From NCBI RefSeq assembly GCF_019565455.1, contig NZ_CP067377.1, positions 2,982,001 through 3,046,000 on the forward strand: DNA of 64,000 nt. Direction: 5' to 3'. Position numbers and translations under genes: made by a program. Within the stretch, counting starts at the first letter, position 1; every line of letters begins with the position of its first letter. Origin of the DNA: Flavobacterium oreochromis (GTDB lineage Bacteria; Bacteroidota; Bacteroidia; Flavobacteriales; Flavobacteriaceae). Below the pieces are notes generated by a model. That model was not told where the DNA came from. It did not search any database and was given only the letters and a program-made list of their open reading frames with translations. Shown here in pieces: positions 10,023 to 20,492 of this stretch.

Positions 10023-10693
10023 TATTGTTTTAATTGAATTTTATTATAGTTAGATGAAAATATAGTCATGCGACTGTGAAATATATTTTTGCAAAATAAG
10101 AGTTTTCTATTAAATGCCCAAAAATTAAGGAAATAGAAAAAGATAAAGAACAAACTAAACTTGATAGTCAAAGACTAGGTATTAATAGTAAAAAAGATTC
10201 CTGTATTTTATAATCTGTAGGAATATACTAGGGACAAATGAATGTTTGAGATTTTTTATGTAATTTTTTTACATAATATTTTAGCGGTTTATTCATTATT
10301 AGTATAGTATAACTTTGTAGTATAATGATTATTTCAATTAGGCTTTACCAAATCTAAGTAAGATAGATACTTTGATTAGATAAAAATGAACTAAAATTTC
10401 TGTCAAAGGAGTAAAGTGAATTTTGTATAATGAAAAAGAATTTTTGTACTATTTATTGATCATAGCTCTATTATCTATTTTTCTAACAGAATAATGAATC
10501 TAAGGTCTTGTTAGATCTTAAGTTATAAAGAATACGTTTAAGGCTATTTGTAAAGTGTGAATAGCGATTTTTTGTCTATTTTTTGTTTGATTATGAATAG
10601 ACACAATTTGTAGATAGTATAATTTTTAAACAAGTTATTAACAAGAAACTTTACTTGAGGTATAGGTTATAAAATTATAATTGAGTAAATAAG
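10023..10693. other. Intergenic, AT-rich, no gene recognised
   Basis: About 670 bases. There is an isolated TAnnTTTG match (TAACTTTG, 10310-10317). Near 10431 a start is followed by a short stretch that, if one T were added, would read as a hydrophobic 21-residue peptide. Neither is enough to call a gene. Confidence 0.4.
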
Positions 10694-10728
10694 CAAGAGC
10701 TTCTTTAGAATATTCAAAGAAGCTCTTG
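10694..10728 (-). terminator. Terminator of the helicase gene
   Basis: CAAGAGCTTCTTT and AAAGAAGCTCTTG form a perfect 13-base-pair stem with a 9-base loop, 26 bases after the helicase stop. Confidence 0.75.
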
Positions 10729-10753
10729 TTTTAAATTGAACGTAAAAAATTAA

Positions 10754-12314
10754 CTAATCTTCCATAGCAAAAAGGCGTTCACGATATAATTTGCCAATGG
10801 CTACCTGTAAGCGAGTTTTATAATCATCTACAAGCCATTCTCTATAATTTTTTGTAGAATTCGCCAGACATCGACAAAATATTTTTACTCTATATTCAAT
10901 ATCCTCTATGAGATATTTTGCTAATTGTTTTGCTTCGTTTAATTCTTCAGCATTATCTACACACATACTGGCATGATTTAAGATAGAATCTTCAATGACT
11001 ACTTTTGGACGTAAGTTTTTAGCGATGGCTTTGTTAAATTCTTCTTCTATATCAAATTCTACATCCAAAGTGTTTTTGAATCGTTCGCGTACGTCTGCTG
11101 GCATTTCATATTTGAAATAACGCTCAATTTCAGCATCACTACGTAAATTTTCTATGTAGTATTCAGGTGTTTTAAAAATATGTTGCCAATCTATAGGATC
11201 ATCCCATAGACCAAATCGCGCAGCATTATTTCCCTAAATCTATTATGCTAAATTCATGTTTATTAGGCAAACGTCTAGAACCACGACCAATCATTTGAAA
11301 ATAAAGAGTCAAAGACTTAGTAGCGCGATTAATGATGATAGATTCCACAGTTGGTTCATCAAAACCTGTAGTCAAAATACCTACAGAAGTAAGTACCGCA
11401 TTAGGGGTATGTTTAAACCATTTTAGTATGTCTTTTCGTTCTTCATTACTGGTTGTGTTATCTAAGTGACGAATATCATAACCTGCTTTTTTAAATGTTT
11501 CATATACATATAAAGAAGTATTGATACCATTGTTAAAAATTAAGGTTTTTTTACCTTTTGATTTTTCTTCATAAGCACTCAATAGTTTAGATTGCATATC
11601 TAGTTGTGAGTAGAGTTCATCAGATGATTTGACAGTATAATCACCATTGATACCTACTTTTAAGCTAGATAGTGTTACATCGTAACTATAGGTCGTAGCT
11701 TTTGCTAAAAATCCATTTTCGATTAATTTTCTAATAGGATCTCCCACAATGAGTTCTTTATAGTTTTCATACATAGGGAGTTCAATATTAGAGCTTAATG
11801 GAGTAGCTGTAACACCTAGAATAAAAGAATTTTTGAAACGATTCAATAATTTTCGGAATGAATTATAATGTGCTTCGTCTATAATAACTAATCCAACATT
11901 GTCAATTTCTAATAAATCATCATTCAAACGATTTTTTAAAGTTTCTACCATAGCAACAAAACAAGAAAAATCATCTTGATCAGGGAGGTCTTTTACTTTT
12001 GAATTAATGATTTTATTTTGTACACCAAAATTACTTAACATTTTAGAGGTTTGTTTGCATAATTCAATGCGGTGTGTAAGTACTACTACCTTTTTTTGAT
12101 GTATTTCTATATAGCGACGTACTATTTCTGAAAATATAACAGTTTTTCCTCCACCTGTAGGTAATTGGTATAAAAGACGATAATTAGGTGACGTATTATC
12201 CATTCTGTCAAAAATGGTATTGATATCGCGTGATTGATAATCGTAGAGTGTTTTTTTGTCTTCCAAGACCGTTTCTATATCGCTTTGCATCATACCTTTT
12301 TGAAATTTTTGCAA
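10754..12314 (-). CDS. DEAD/DEAH box helicase (one frameshift)
   Basis: Superfamily 2 helicase/translocase of about 519 residues. Motif I is QLPTGGGKTV near residue 50, motif II DEAH (VIIDEAHYNS), motif III VTATPLSS, and motif VI MIGRGSRR, after which the frame breaks. The family's next motif should read DLGNNAARFG; the sequence needs one base removed near 11229-11232 to give that. The C-terminal 170 residues are in the second frame. It is similar to the Bacteroidota SSL2-like helicases of the restriction-helicase type. The substrate is unknown and there is no nuclease domain. Confidence 0.8.
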
Positions 12315-12488
12315 AATTACATTTAAAAAACTGTTTATAGATATTTTTTTTTAGAAATTAATTTTATATAAATTTTAACTTTCTAAAAACGATATTGATT
12401 ATAGTTTACCTGCTAAACTTTGCTTTACTTTGCAAAAAAATAGAGGGTAAACCAAGTATAATTTTTTTAATTTAAAATAGATTTTTAA

Positions 12489-12767
12489 ATGCTTAAATTC
12501 TTTCGAAATATTGCGTTACTAGAAGGTGTTTCATACATAGTTATTATGTTGAATATGTTGATGATAAAGCCTTTGGATTTAAAATTGTATAAGCTCCTCT
12601 TATTTCCTATAGGGATGAGTCATGGAGTTCTTTTTATTCTTTATGTACTCTTAACATTTCTTTTAAAAAGACAGATGAAATGGGGTTTAAAAACGACAGG
12701 GGTTGTTTTGTTAGGTTCTTTAATTCCTTTTGGGACATTTTATGTAGAAAAAAAATATTTAAAGTAA
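12489..12767 (+). CDS. DUF3817 membrane protein
   Basis: A 92-residue protein with three hydrophobic helices, matching the DUF3817 family (LLEGVSYIVIMLNM near residue 10 and a GMSHGVLFILY segment). Its function is unknown. It ends one base before the mechanosensitive channel gene and is probably cotranscribed with it. Confidence 0.75.
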   Translation: MLKFFRNIALLEGVSYIVIMLNMLMIKPLDLKLYKLLLFPIGMSHGVLFILYVLLTFLLKRQMKWGLKTTGVVLLGSLIPFGTFYVEKKYLK

Positions 12768-12768
12768 T

Positions 12769-14028
12769 ATGCTTGAAAAAACTGAAAAAATATTCGGTTG
12801 GTGTTATAAATTTTTTAAAAAATTAGATTTTAATGATACATTGGCTTCCTATCTTGGTTTAGCCATAAATATTGTAATTCTTAGTTTTATAGTTTATACA
12901 ATATACTTATTTTGTCGTTTTGTTTTAGTTACAGGAATGGCAGTAGTGGCTAAACGAACTAAAACTAAATTTGATGATTTGCTGATTTCTAATGAAACAG
13001 CAAAATATATGTCACATTTAATTCCGTTAATTTATATTTACAAAACGGTTCCTATTATATTAAATGATTTTACTTCGTGGGAAACTATTTTTGGGCGATT
13101 GGTAGGGGTTTATATTGTATTGTTAACCTTATGGATTACGAATTCTACGTTAAAAGCTATAAGAGACCATTTAAAAACAAAAGCAGAATATGTAGATAAA
13201 CCAATAGATAGTTATGTTCAGGTTATTATGATTATGCTTTGGGTATTAGGTATTATCATAATAGTTGCTAAAATTTTTAATGTTAGTACTGATACATTAG
13301 TTAAAACATTAGGAGCGGTATCTGCGTTAATCATATTAATATTTAGGGATACTATTTTAGGTTTTGTGGCATCTGTTCAGGTATCAGCAAATGATTTAAT
13401 TAGGATAGGAGATTGGATTACAATGGATAAATTTGGTGCAGATGGAGATGTTGTAGAAATAAATTTAACTACTTTAAAAGTTAGAAATTTTGATCATACT
13501 ATTACAACTATTCCTACTTACAGCCTTACTTCAGATAGTTTTAGAAATTGGCGCGGTATGATTAATTCAGATGGAAGAAGGATTAAACGACATATTTTAA
13601 TTAAGGCTAATTCTATTCGTTTTATTAGAGAAGAAGAGTTAGAAGAATTTAAGAGAATACAATTGCTTACAAGCTATATTGAAAAAAAACAAGTTGATAT
13701 TAAAAGACATAATTCATTACACGAAATCGATAAAAGTTTGTCTATTAACGGAAGAAATCTGACAAACTTTGGTTTGTTTAGGAAGTATTTGACAAAGTAT
13801 TTGGAAAATTATCCTGGTTTAAATAAAGATATGATTTTGCTTTGTAGACAATTACAACCAACCCATCAAGGTATCCCTTTAGAAATTTACGCATTTTCAA
13901 ATGACAAGCGTTTTGAAAATTATGAATATATTATGAGTGATATATTTGATCATATTTTAGCTTCCGTAATTTATTTTGATCTACAAATTTTTGAATTACC
14001 AGCTGGAAAAAATAATTTAGAATCATAA
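12769..14028 (+). CDS. Mechanosensitive ion channel (YbdG/MscM-like)
   Basis: A 419-residue MscS-superfamily channel that releases solutes on hypo-osmotic shock. Several N-terminal membrane helices precede the pore helix region near residues 180-200 (LVKTLGAVSALIILIFRD, with small residues). The beta domain follows (DLIRIGDWITM, then GDVVEINLTTLKVRNFD), then a long YbdG-type C-terminal region from about residue 245. The frame is intact. Confidence 0.85.
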   Translation: MLEKTEKIFGWCYKFFKKLDFNDTLASYLGLAINIVILSFIVYTIYLFCRFVLVTGMAVVAKRTKTKFDDLLISNETAKYMSHLIPLIYIYKTVPIILNDFTSWETIFGRLVGVYIVLLTLWITNSTLKAIRDHLKTKAEYVDKPIDSYVQVIMIMLWVLGIIIIVAKIFNVSTDTLVKTLGAVSALIILIFRDTILGFVASVQVSANDLIRIGDWITMDKFGADGDVVEINLTTLKVRNFDHTITTIPTYSLTSDSFRNWRGMINSDGRRIKRHILIKANSIRFIREEELEEFKRIQLLTSYIEKKQVDIKRHNSLHEIDKSLSINGRNLTNFGLFRKYLTKYLENYPGLNKDMILLCRQLQPTHQGIPLEIYAFSNDKRFENYEYIMSDIFDHILASVIYFDLQIFELPAGKNNLES

Positions 14029-14055
14029 AATTGAAATCTAATTTAAATTTATATT

Positions 14056-14107
14056 TTTTAGATAGCCTTCTTTAATCTAATTGCTTTATAGAAGAGGCTA
14101 TCTAAAA
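14056..14107. terminator. Bidirectional terminator hairpin
   Basis: TTTTAGATAGCCTTC pairs with GAAGAGGCTATCTAAAA, with one mismatch. The AGATAGCC core occurs again near 14221-14236, just after the stop of the leftward ychJ gene. Confidence 0.6.
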
Positions 14108-14247
14108 GATAGAGGTTATATTACAGTTTTAACTTTATTCTAGTATTAAGTAAGTTTAAGCTTTTATAATAAAATATTTTATATGTGAGACTTGATAAAG
14201 TAAAAAGAATTTAAAAATCTTTTAGATAGCCTTGCTTATTAAAAAAA

Positions 14248-14622
14248 TTAACCTACTTTTCCCTCTAGATAATACCATATTTCACCCTGTTTTTTAAAAG
14301 TAGATTTTTCATGATGACAATGTGATTGAAAATTAGCATCTATGTAATATGCTTTGAATTCAACATATTGCTCTGTTGTTTTAATAATTTCTAATTTTAA
14401 CCAATTATTTTGGCTAGCCCAAGCTAAAATTTCTTTTCTGTTGTAAAATTTTCGAGTACTAATATGGGTAGTGTAAAATAAATAGTCTACCTGATGAGTA
14501 CAATAAGCAGTATAACGAGATCGCATTAATTCTTCTGCGGTATTAGGTTTGTTGATGCCTAATATAAAAGGTTCGCAACATTCTTGAAATACTTTTTTTG
14601 ATCCACAAAAACAATTATTCAT
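14248..14622 (-). CDS. ychJ: YchJ family SEC-C motif protein
   Basis: A 124-residue UPF0225/YchJ protein. The N-terminal SEC-C zinc-binding motif is seen (CFCGSKKVFQECC, residues 4-16), followed by the family's conserved AEELMRSRYTAY segment near residue 31 and an NTF2-like domain. The true role is unclear; the SEC-C motif binds a metal in SecA. Confidence 0.85.
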   Translation of the reverse strand: MNNCFCGSKKVFQECCEPFILGINKPNTAEELMRSRYTAYCTHQVDYLFYTTHISTRKFYNRKEILAWASQNNWLKLEIIKTTEQYVEFKAYYIDANFQSHCHHEKSTFKKQGEIWYYLEGKVG

Positions 14623-14671
14623 CTTATTTTTAAATCGTTACTTTATTTAAATTTAATATTTTTTAGCAAAA

Positions 14672-16270
14672 TTATTTACCTTTTAGTAAATGAATACTTA
14701 CTGTAGCATATTCCGTATTAGGAAAGCGTTGCATAAAACGTTCGTCAGAATGTAAACCAACCTTTTTAGCTGTTTTAACGAATTCTTCAATCTCTAATAT
14801 GTATTGGTCTGATAAACCATGTGTTACGTCATAAGCTGTGGCTGGTGTTTTTCCTATGTTTTTAGAAACAATATTAGGGTTTACAGTATGAAGTTCTATT
14901 AATAGTAAACCAAATTTATGAACATACTGAGCCCATTTTTCTAGATGTTCATATAAGTTTGCTTCTACATCATTATTTGATAACTGTTTTCCTCTAAAAG
15001 AAAATGCGCCTGTAGAAGTACTTGTTATATTATAATTGTTTTTAGGATTATTCCAAATTCTATTATGATCTAAGAAAGTTCGAACATTTAATAGTTCATT
15101 TAAATCAATATTATAGTTTTCTTTTAAATCTTCTGCTAATAAATCAGGATTACCAATATCACCCCAAATTACCTTAGCCCAAATATCTGCTTTGATTAAA
15201 TTTGCTCTAGTTACCTTTAATGCTACTTGATTATAATCAGCTCCCACTAAAAAAAGAGGATATTCTTCTAACATTTTACCACGCATTGTTTGTCTTTCTA
15301 TGACATTATAAATATGTTGTAAAAAAGCACCATTGCCACATCCCATATCTAGAATACCTTTGGGTTGCTCAGAAATAGGACGATTAAATAATTCTATGAT
15401 AATTTCATCAATTACTTTAAAATAAGTATTGTGTGCACCTCCACTTCCCCAAACATTCATTTCTCTATTTACATGAATTTCAGTGTCATTAATAGCTATA
15501 TCTCGTAATTTATTAGGATTTCCAAATAATAGTGTTTCAAGATTTTTTAGCATTGGTAAATAAGAAACTGTTACTCCATAAGCAGAGGCTCTTTTAGCAT
15601 AAAAAGACCTGATTCAGTAAATTGATATTTACCTTTTCGTTCGGTAAACCAGCCTAAGGAAGTAAAGAAGTTTAGCATGACGGTAAAAGCTTCAGGGGCT
15701 TTATGAAATTCGTCAGGACTAAAAGAAGTTTCCATAAAGTATTTATGAAACATACCGGTCATGCCCAGATTTACAATTAAAGGACCTACTAAAAAGCCTT
15801 CTAAATGTTTAATGATTTGATATTGAATTTTTCCTACTTCAGAATTTAGATCAATAGGTTGACTGTTTATTTTTTTAAACTTTTCAAATAAAGGTGCTAG
15901 TATTGAAATGATATGTTCATTAATACTATTAGATGTAAAAACATCTGTTAAAAATAATGTTTGCGCTATGTCATCGTATAAAAAGAATTGAGAAAAAGCT
16001 AATGCTGTTATATCATTTACTTTTATAGTTACTTTATTTTGATTGTTATCTACAAAATAATTTATAAATCCTTGTGAAGCTAAAGCTCTAAGAGCAATAT
16101 TTAAGTAACCTTCATTTAAATTAAAATCTTCCTTTAATTTATCTAGACTAACTTCTTTTTATCAATTATATAATCTGTAATTTTTTTTCTTTAAGTAAAG
16201 CAGCTATAGGTAAAATTACAATACCATCTAAATGCCTAAAAATGGATTCTCTCAATTCTGTTGTGTTCAT
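14672..16270 (-). CDS. Class I SAM methyltransferase with N-terminal regulatory domain (three frameshifts)
   Basis: About 533 residues after repair. The C-terminal 290 carry a Rossmann methyltransferase with motif I ILDMGCGNGAFLQH and an acidic residue in VGADYN. The N-terminal part looks like a winged-helix or dimerisation domain, as in AprA-type polyketide methyltransferases, and I offer that family only tentatively. The frame breaks at 16191-16198, 16156-16160 and 15592-15595, each cured by one added base. It is transcribed divergently from the Crp/Fnr gene, about 110 bases away. The substrate is unknown. Confidence 0.65.
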
Positions 16271-16348
16271 TATTAGTTTATTAAGTTTACTTGCACAAAG
16301 TAGTAATTTTTAATGAATTTTTAAATTTAAAAGCTCAGATAAGTAACT

Positions 16349-16356
16349 TATATTTG
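16349..16356 (+). promoter_or_regulatory. Putative -7 element of the Crp/Fnr regulator gene
   Basis: TATATTTG matches TAnnTTTG 22 bases before the ATG at 16378. It supports that start over a longer frame from 16291, which would put the promoter inside the gene. Confidence 0.55.
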
Positions 16357-16377
16357 TGTCACTTTTTTTTAGTTTTT

Positions 16378-17003
16378 ATGAAAGATATAATCAAGATAAA
16401 TTTTCCTAGTTTTAATCCTCAATTAATAGAAGAAATAGAGGAAAATGCCTATATACAAAATATGAAAGCAGGTGAAACCATAATGCGTTCAGGTCAATTT
16501 ATTCGACATACAGTTTTAGTAGTGAAAGGAAAGATAAAACTATATCGTGAAGACGATGAAGGAAATGAGTTTTTTATGTATTATCTTCAGCCAGGACAAG
16601 CATGTGCTATTTCTATGATTTGTGCTACTAAAGAAGAAACAAGTGCTCTGATGGCTAAAGTAGTAGAAGATGCAGAACTTATCATGATTCCTCTTGCTTT
16701 GATGGAGAAATGGATGAGTAAGCATCGTTCTTGGTATGAATTTGTTATAGAAACCTATAGAAGTCGTTTTGAAGAAGTTTTAACAGTTATAGATAATATA
16801 GCTTTTAAAGCTATGGATGAACGTTTAGAGTTTTATTTAAAAAGGCATAGAGATGCTTGTAATTGTAATGATGTAAAATTATCTCATCAAGAAATTGCTT
16901 CTGAGTTAAATACATCTAGAGAAGTCGTATCACGTTTGCTAAAAAAATGGAACAACGTGGTTTAGTTAAATTATATCGAAGCCATATCGAAATCAATTTT
17001 TAA
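16378..17003 (+). CDS. Crp/Fnr family transcriptional regulator (one frameshift)
   Basis: A 208-residue regulator. The N-terminal cyclic-nucleotide-like jelly roll spans residues 20-115 (GETIMRSGQFIRHTVLVVKG), and the C-terminal helix-turn-helix is near residues 165-195 (LSHQEIASELNTSREVVSRL). The frame breaks at the A7 run 16941-16947; one base restores the usual ending, with the stop at 17001-17003. There is no Fnr Cys cluster for an iron-sulfur centre, although ACNCN lies near residue 160. Next to sulfur-oxidation genes it may sense persulfide or redox state; that is inference from position. Confidence 0.85.
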
Positions 17004-17005
17004 GA

Positions 17006-17030
17006 GCTGACTTTTGTCAGCCTTTTTTTT
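17006..17030 (+). terminator. Rho-independent terminator after the Crp/Fnr gene
   Basis: GCTGAC / GTCAGC stem with a TTTT loop, followed by eight T. It starts 3 bases after the repaired stop, which supports the repaired reading frame. Confidence 0.9.
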
Positions 17031-17041
17031 GATTTACACTC

Positions 17042-17049
17042 TACCTTTG
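17042..17049 (+). promoter_or_regulatory. Putative -7 element of the first persulfide dioxygenase gene
   Basis: TACCTTTG fits TAnnTTTG, 19 bases before the ATG at 17068 and immediately after the preceding terminator. Confidence 0.55.
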
Positions 17050-17067
17050 TCTCTTTGATAAAATTGT

Positions 17068-18485
17068 ATGAAAATAGAACAAATCTACACAGGATGTTTA
17101 GCTGAAGCTTGTTATTATATAGTTTCAGAAGGAGAAGCAGTCATTATAGATCCTTTAAGAGATATACAACCTTATTTAGATCGTTTAGAAAAAGATGGAG
17201 TAGTTTTAAAATATATTTTTGAAACTCATTTTCATGCTGATTTTGTTTCAGGTCACCTAGAATTAGCTCGTGCTACAGATGCAACCATTGTAATTGGACC
17301 TACCACTACCAAAACGGGATATCCATGTCATATTGCTTTTGATAATGAACTCTTTTTATTTGGTAAATCATCTATTAAACTAATTCATACACCTGGTCAT
17401 ACCTTAGAAAGTTCTTGCTTGTTATTAATTGATGAAAATCAGTTAGAAAAAGGAATTATTACAGGAGATACTCTTTTTATAGGCGATGTAGGTAGACCTG
17501 ATTTAGCACAACATGTTATGACAGAATTAACTCAAGATAAATTAGCTCGCTTACTTTATCATTCATTACGTGATAAAATATTACCCCTTCCTGATCATTT
17601 AATAGTATACCCAAATCATGGGGCAGGGAGTGCTTGTGGTAAAAATATGAGTAAAGAAACCACGGATACACTAGGTAATCAGAAAAAGGTAAATTATGCT
17701 TTAAATCTTAATTTAACAGAAGATGATTTTGTGCAAGAAGTATTAGAAGGATTAATGCCACCACCTTCTTATTTTCCTAAAAATGTATTATTAAATATTA
17801 AAGGTTATGAAAGCCTTTATTCAGTAATAAACAGAAGTCACAAAGAAATAGATATTCTAGAATTTGAAGAAATAATAAAAGACCCTGCAATTTTGTTACT
17901 AGATGTTCGAGATGCAGATCAATTTGCAAAAGGGTTTATACCTAAAAGTATTAATATTGGATTGAATGGAAATTTTGCCCAATGGGTAGGAGAGTTGATT
18001 CCTGATATTCAGCAAAAAATAATACTAATTACAGAAAATGAAAATCAACCCCTAGAAGCAATTGTTCGTCTGTCTAGAATAGGTTTTGATCAAACGATAG
18101 GTTACCTAAAAGAAGGATTTAAAATATGGGAAAAATCCAATAGATTTTTTCATACAATTAAAAGAATAACCGCTACAGAATTAACGAATGTTTTATCCGA
18201 AAAATCAGTCGTAATAGATGTAAGGAGGGTTAACGAATATAATTCTCAACATATAAAAAGAAGTATTAATATTCCTCTTCATACATTAGAGCTGCGTTTG
18301 AATGAAATTTCGAATAAATATCCTTTTTATATTCACTGTGCAGGAGGATATCGTAGTATGATGGCAGCCTCCATGTTATACAAAAATGGAATCACAAATT
18401 TTATAGAGATTGAAGATGGTTTTAATGCTATAAAAAGAGCGGTATACCATTATCTGATTACTATATTCAAAGCTGTATGCTTTAA
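17068..18485 (+). CDS. Persulfide dioxygenase-rhodanese fusion, copy 1 (one frameshift)
   Basis: About 472 residues. The N-terminal ETHE1-like metallo-beta-lactamase domain should oxidise glutathione or other persulfides to sulfite. Iron ligands are seen in THFHADFVSGH, TPGHT, TGDTLFIGDVGRPD and YPNHGAGS. Two rhodanese domains follow. The last keeps the active Cys (HCAGGYRSM), but the first has ILITENENQ where copy 2 has a Cys. The frame breaks at the A5 run 18432-18436; one added base gives a tail like copy 2, ending at 18485. It is the first of a tandem pair. Confidence 0.88.
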
Positions 18486-18544
18486 AAATTTTATTAGAGT
18501 AAAGGTTTGTAACTATTATCACTATTTGTTAAAAAAATAAATAG

Positions 18545-18552
18545 TACTTTTG
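18545..18552 (+). promoter_or_regulatory. Putative -7 element of the second persulfide dioxygenase gene
   Basis: TACTTTTG fits TAnnTTTG, with TTTG at 18525-18528 as a possible -33 element. The ATG at 18571 is 18 bases downstream, so copy 2 can be expressed on its own. Confidence 0.5.
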
Positions 18553-18570
18553 TAAAACAAATTGATAATA

Positions 18571-19983
18571 ATGCAGATAGAACAAATCTACACAGGTTGC
18601 TTAGCCCAAGGCGCCTACTATATTACCTCTAAAGGAGAAGCTTTAATAGTAGATCCTTTAAGGGAAATACAGCCCTATTTAGATCGTCTTGAAAGAGATA
18701 ATGTTACTTTAAAGTATATTTTTGAAACCCATTTTCATGCTGATTTCGTTTCAGGACATTTGGATTTGAGTAAAGCTACTGGTGCTCCTATAATATATGG
18801 ACCAACTGCTAGTCCCGAGTTTGAGGCAATTATTGCAGAAGATGGACAAACATTTTTAATTGGAGATATAACCATTAAAGTTTTACATACTCCAGGACAT
18901 ACTATGGAGAGTACAACTTATCTTTTAATAGATGAAAAAGGTAAAGATCATGCTATTTTTTCAGGAGACACCCTCTTTATTGGAGATGTAGGAAGACCTG
19001 ATTTAGCACAAAAAGCAGCTAATATGACTCAGGAAAAGCTAGCGGCTATTTTATTTCATTCATTACGAAATAAAATAATGTCACTTGCTGATGATGTAAT
19101 AGTATATCCAGCTCATGGAGCCGGAAGTGCTTGTGGTAAAAATATGAGCAAGGAAACCGTTTCTACTATAGGACAGCAAAAGCATGATAACTATGCTCTT
19201 CGTTTTGATATGGATGAAACTGAATTTATAGCAGAAGTACTCGATGGTTTAACACCCCCTCCAGCATATTTCGGAATGAATGTAGCTATGAATAAAAAAG
19301 GTTATACATCATTTGAAACAGTATTAAATAACGGTTTAACACCTTTATTAGCTAAAGAATTTAATGATTTAGCAGATGCTCATAATGCTATTATTCTAGA
19401 TACAAGACCAGCTTCTATATTTTGTTTAGAGCATATTCCGCAATCCATTAATATTGGTATAACAGGTGATTTTGCTCCATGGGTTGGTACTCTAGTTGCT
19501 GATGTAAATCAACCTATACTTATAATTTGTGAAGAGGGAAAAGAAGAAGAAACTGTTACAAGACTGAGTAGAGTAGGTTTTGATAATCTTCTAGGTTATT
19601 TAAAAGGAGGATTGAAAACATGGAAAGATTCAGGTAAGGAAACAGACAGAGTTAATAGAATAACAACTCAAGAATTTGCTCAAAAAGTAAATTTAAAAAC
19701 GGATAAAATACTTGATGTTCGTAAAGAAAATGAGTACCAAGCAGAACACTTAGAAGAAGCTTATAATAGACCATTAGCTTATATTAACAACTGGATAAAT
19801 GAAATTAATCCTAGAGAACACTTCTATTTACATTGCGCAGGAGGATATCGTAGCATGATTGCAGCATCAATACTTCAAGCACGTGGCTATCGAAATTTTA
19901 CCGAAGTTGAAGGAGGATTTTCAGCTATTTCAAAAACTAATTTGCCTAAAACAGATTTTATTTGTCAAAGTAAAGTGTATTAA
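18571..19983 (+). CDS. Persulfide dioxygenase-rhodanese fusion, copy 2
   Basis: A 470-residue paralogue of the preceding gene with the same layout: an ETHE1-like metallo-hydrolase (THFHADFVSGH, TPGHT, SGDTLFIGDVGRPD, YPAHGAGS) followed by two rhodanese domains. The first rhodanese retains a Cys in its loop (IICEEGKEEE) and the second has HCAGGYRSM, so both could transfer sulfane sulfur. The ATG at 18571 matches the start of copy 1; a TTG at 18562 is less likely. The frame is intact. It probably leads an operon with the small membrane protein and thioredoxin. Confidence 0.92.
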   Translation: MQIEQIYTGCLAQGAYYITSKGEALIVDPLREIQPYLDRLERDNVTLKYIFETHFHADFVSGHLDLSKATGAPIIYGPTASPEFEAIIAEDGQTFLIGDITIKVLHTPGHTMESTTYLLIDEKGKDHAIFSGDTLFIGDVGRPDLAQKAANMTQEKLAAILFHSLRNKIMSLADDVIVYPAHGAGSACGKNMSKETVSTIGQQKHDNYALRFDMDETEFIAEVLDGLTPPPAYFGMNVAMNKKGYTSFETVLNNGLTPLLAKEFNDLADAHNAIILDTRPASIFCLEHIPQSINIGITGDFAPWVGTLVADVNQPILIICEEGKEEETVTRLSRVGFDNLLGYLKGGLKTWKDSGKETDRVNRITTQEFAQKVNLKTDKILDVRKENEYQAEHLEEAYNRPLAYINNWINEINPREHFYLHCAGGYRSMIAASILQARGYRNFTEVEGGFSAISKTNLPKTDFICQSKVY

Positions 19984-19992
19984 ATTAAAAGT

Positions 19993-20193
19993 ATGAAACG
20001 ATTTTTTTCAAATTGGAATATAATTCGATTATTTCGCTTAGCATTAGGGATTTTTTTAATATTTCAAGCAGTAGAGACTCGTCAATGGATTTTTTTAGGT
20101 TTTGCCATGTTTTTTTTATTCCAGGCACTTTTTAATTTTGGATGTAACTCAAATGCTTGTCAAATACAATTCAAAAATAAAGATCATGAATGA
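19993..20193 (+). CDS. Small two-helix membrane protein (DUF2892/YgaP-like)
   Basis: 66 residues with two hydrophobic helices (IIRLFRLALGIFLIFQAV, then IFLGFAMFFLFQALF) and a short tail with two Cys (GCNSNAC). It resembles the membrane anchors that accompany rhodaneses (YgaP/DUF2892 type). It lies 9 bases after the dioxygenase and overlaps the thioredoxin start, suggesting coupled translation. It may pass sulfur at the membrane, which is inference from position. Confidence 0.7.
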   Translation: MKRFFSNWNIIRLFRLALGIFLIFQAVETRQWIFLGFAMFFLFQALFNFGCNSNACQIQFKNKDHE

Positions 20194-20488
20194 TTCATTT
20201 CGGAATATAATAAATAAAGACAAACCTGTATTAATTGATTTTTTTGCTACTTGGTGTGGCCCTTGTCAGATGTTAGCTCCTGTATTAAGAGAAGTAAAAG
20301 AACTATTAGGAGATGAAATTAGTATTATAAAAATTGATGTAGATAAAAATCAAAAAATAGCAGCTAGTTATCAAGTTAGAGGAGTACCTACTTTAATGCT
20401 TTTTAATAAAGGACAAGCGGTATGGCGTCAATCAGGATTACTTCAAAAAGATGAAATAATAAAAAATATAAAAGAGGAAAGCTTATAA
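20186..20488 (+). CDS. trxA: Thioredoxin
   Basis: 100 residues with the active site ATWCGPCQM near residue 25 and the cis-Pro loop GVPTLMLF near residue 70. It is cytoplasmic, with no signal peptide. The ATG at 20186 lies in the last codons of the upstream membrane protein gene (8-base overlap); a longer in-frame start at 20102 would sit inside that gene and adds no thioredoxin sequence. Its place in the operon suggests it reduces persulfide or rhodanese intermediates. Confidence 0.9.
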   Translation: MNDSFRNIINKDKPVLIDFFATWCGPCQMLAPVLREVKELLGDEISIIKIDVDKNQKIAASYQVRGVPTLMLFNKGQAVWRQSGLLQKDEIIKNIKEESL

Positions 20489-20492
20489 AATT

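Noticed and set aside
10431..10495. Short hydrophobic peptide in the gap before the helicase terminator
   Set aside because: It needs an added base to read as a 21-residue hydrophobic peptide, and nothing supports expression or conservation.
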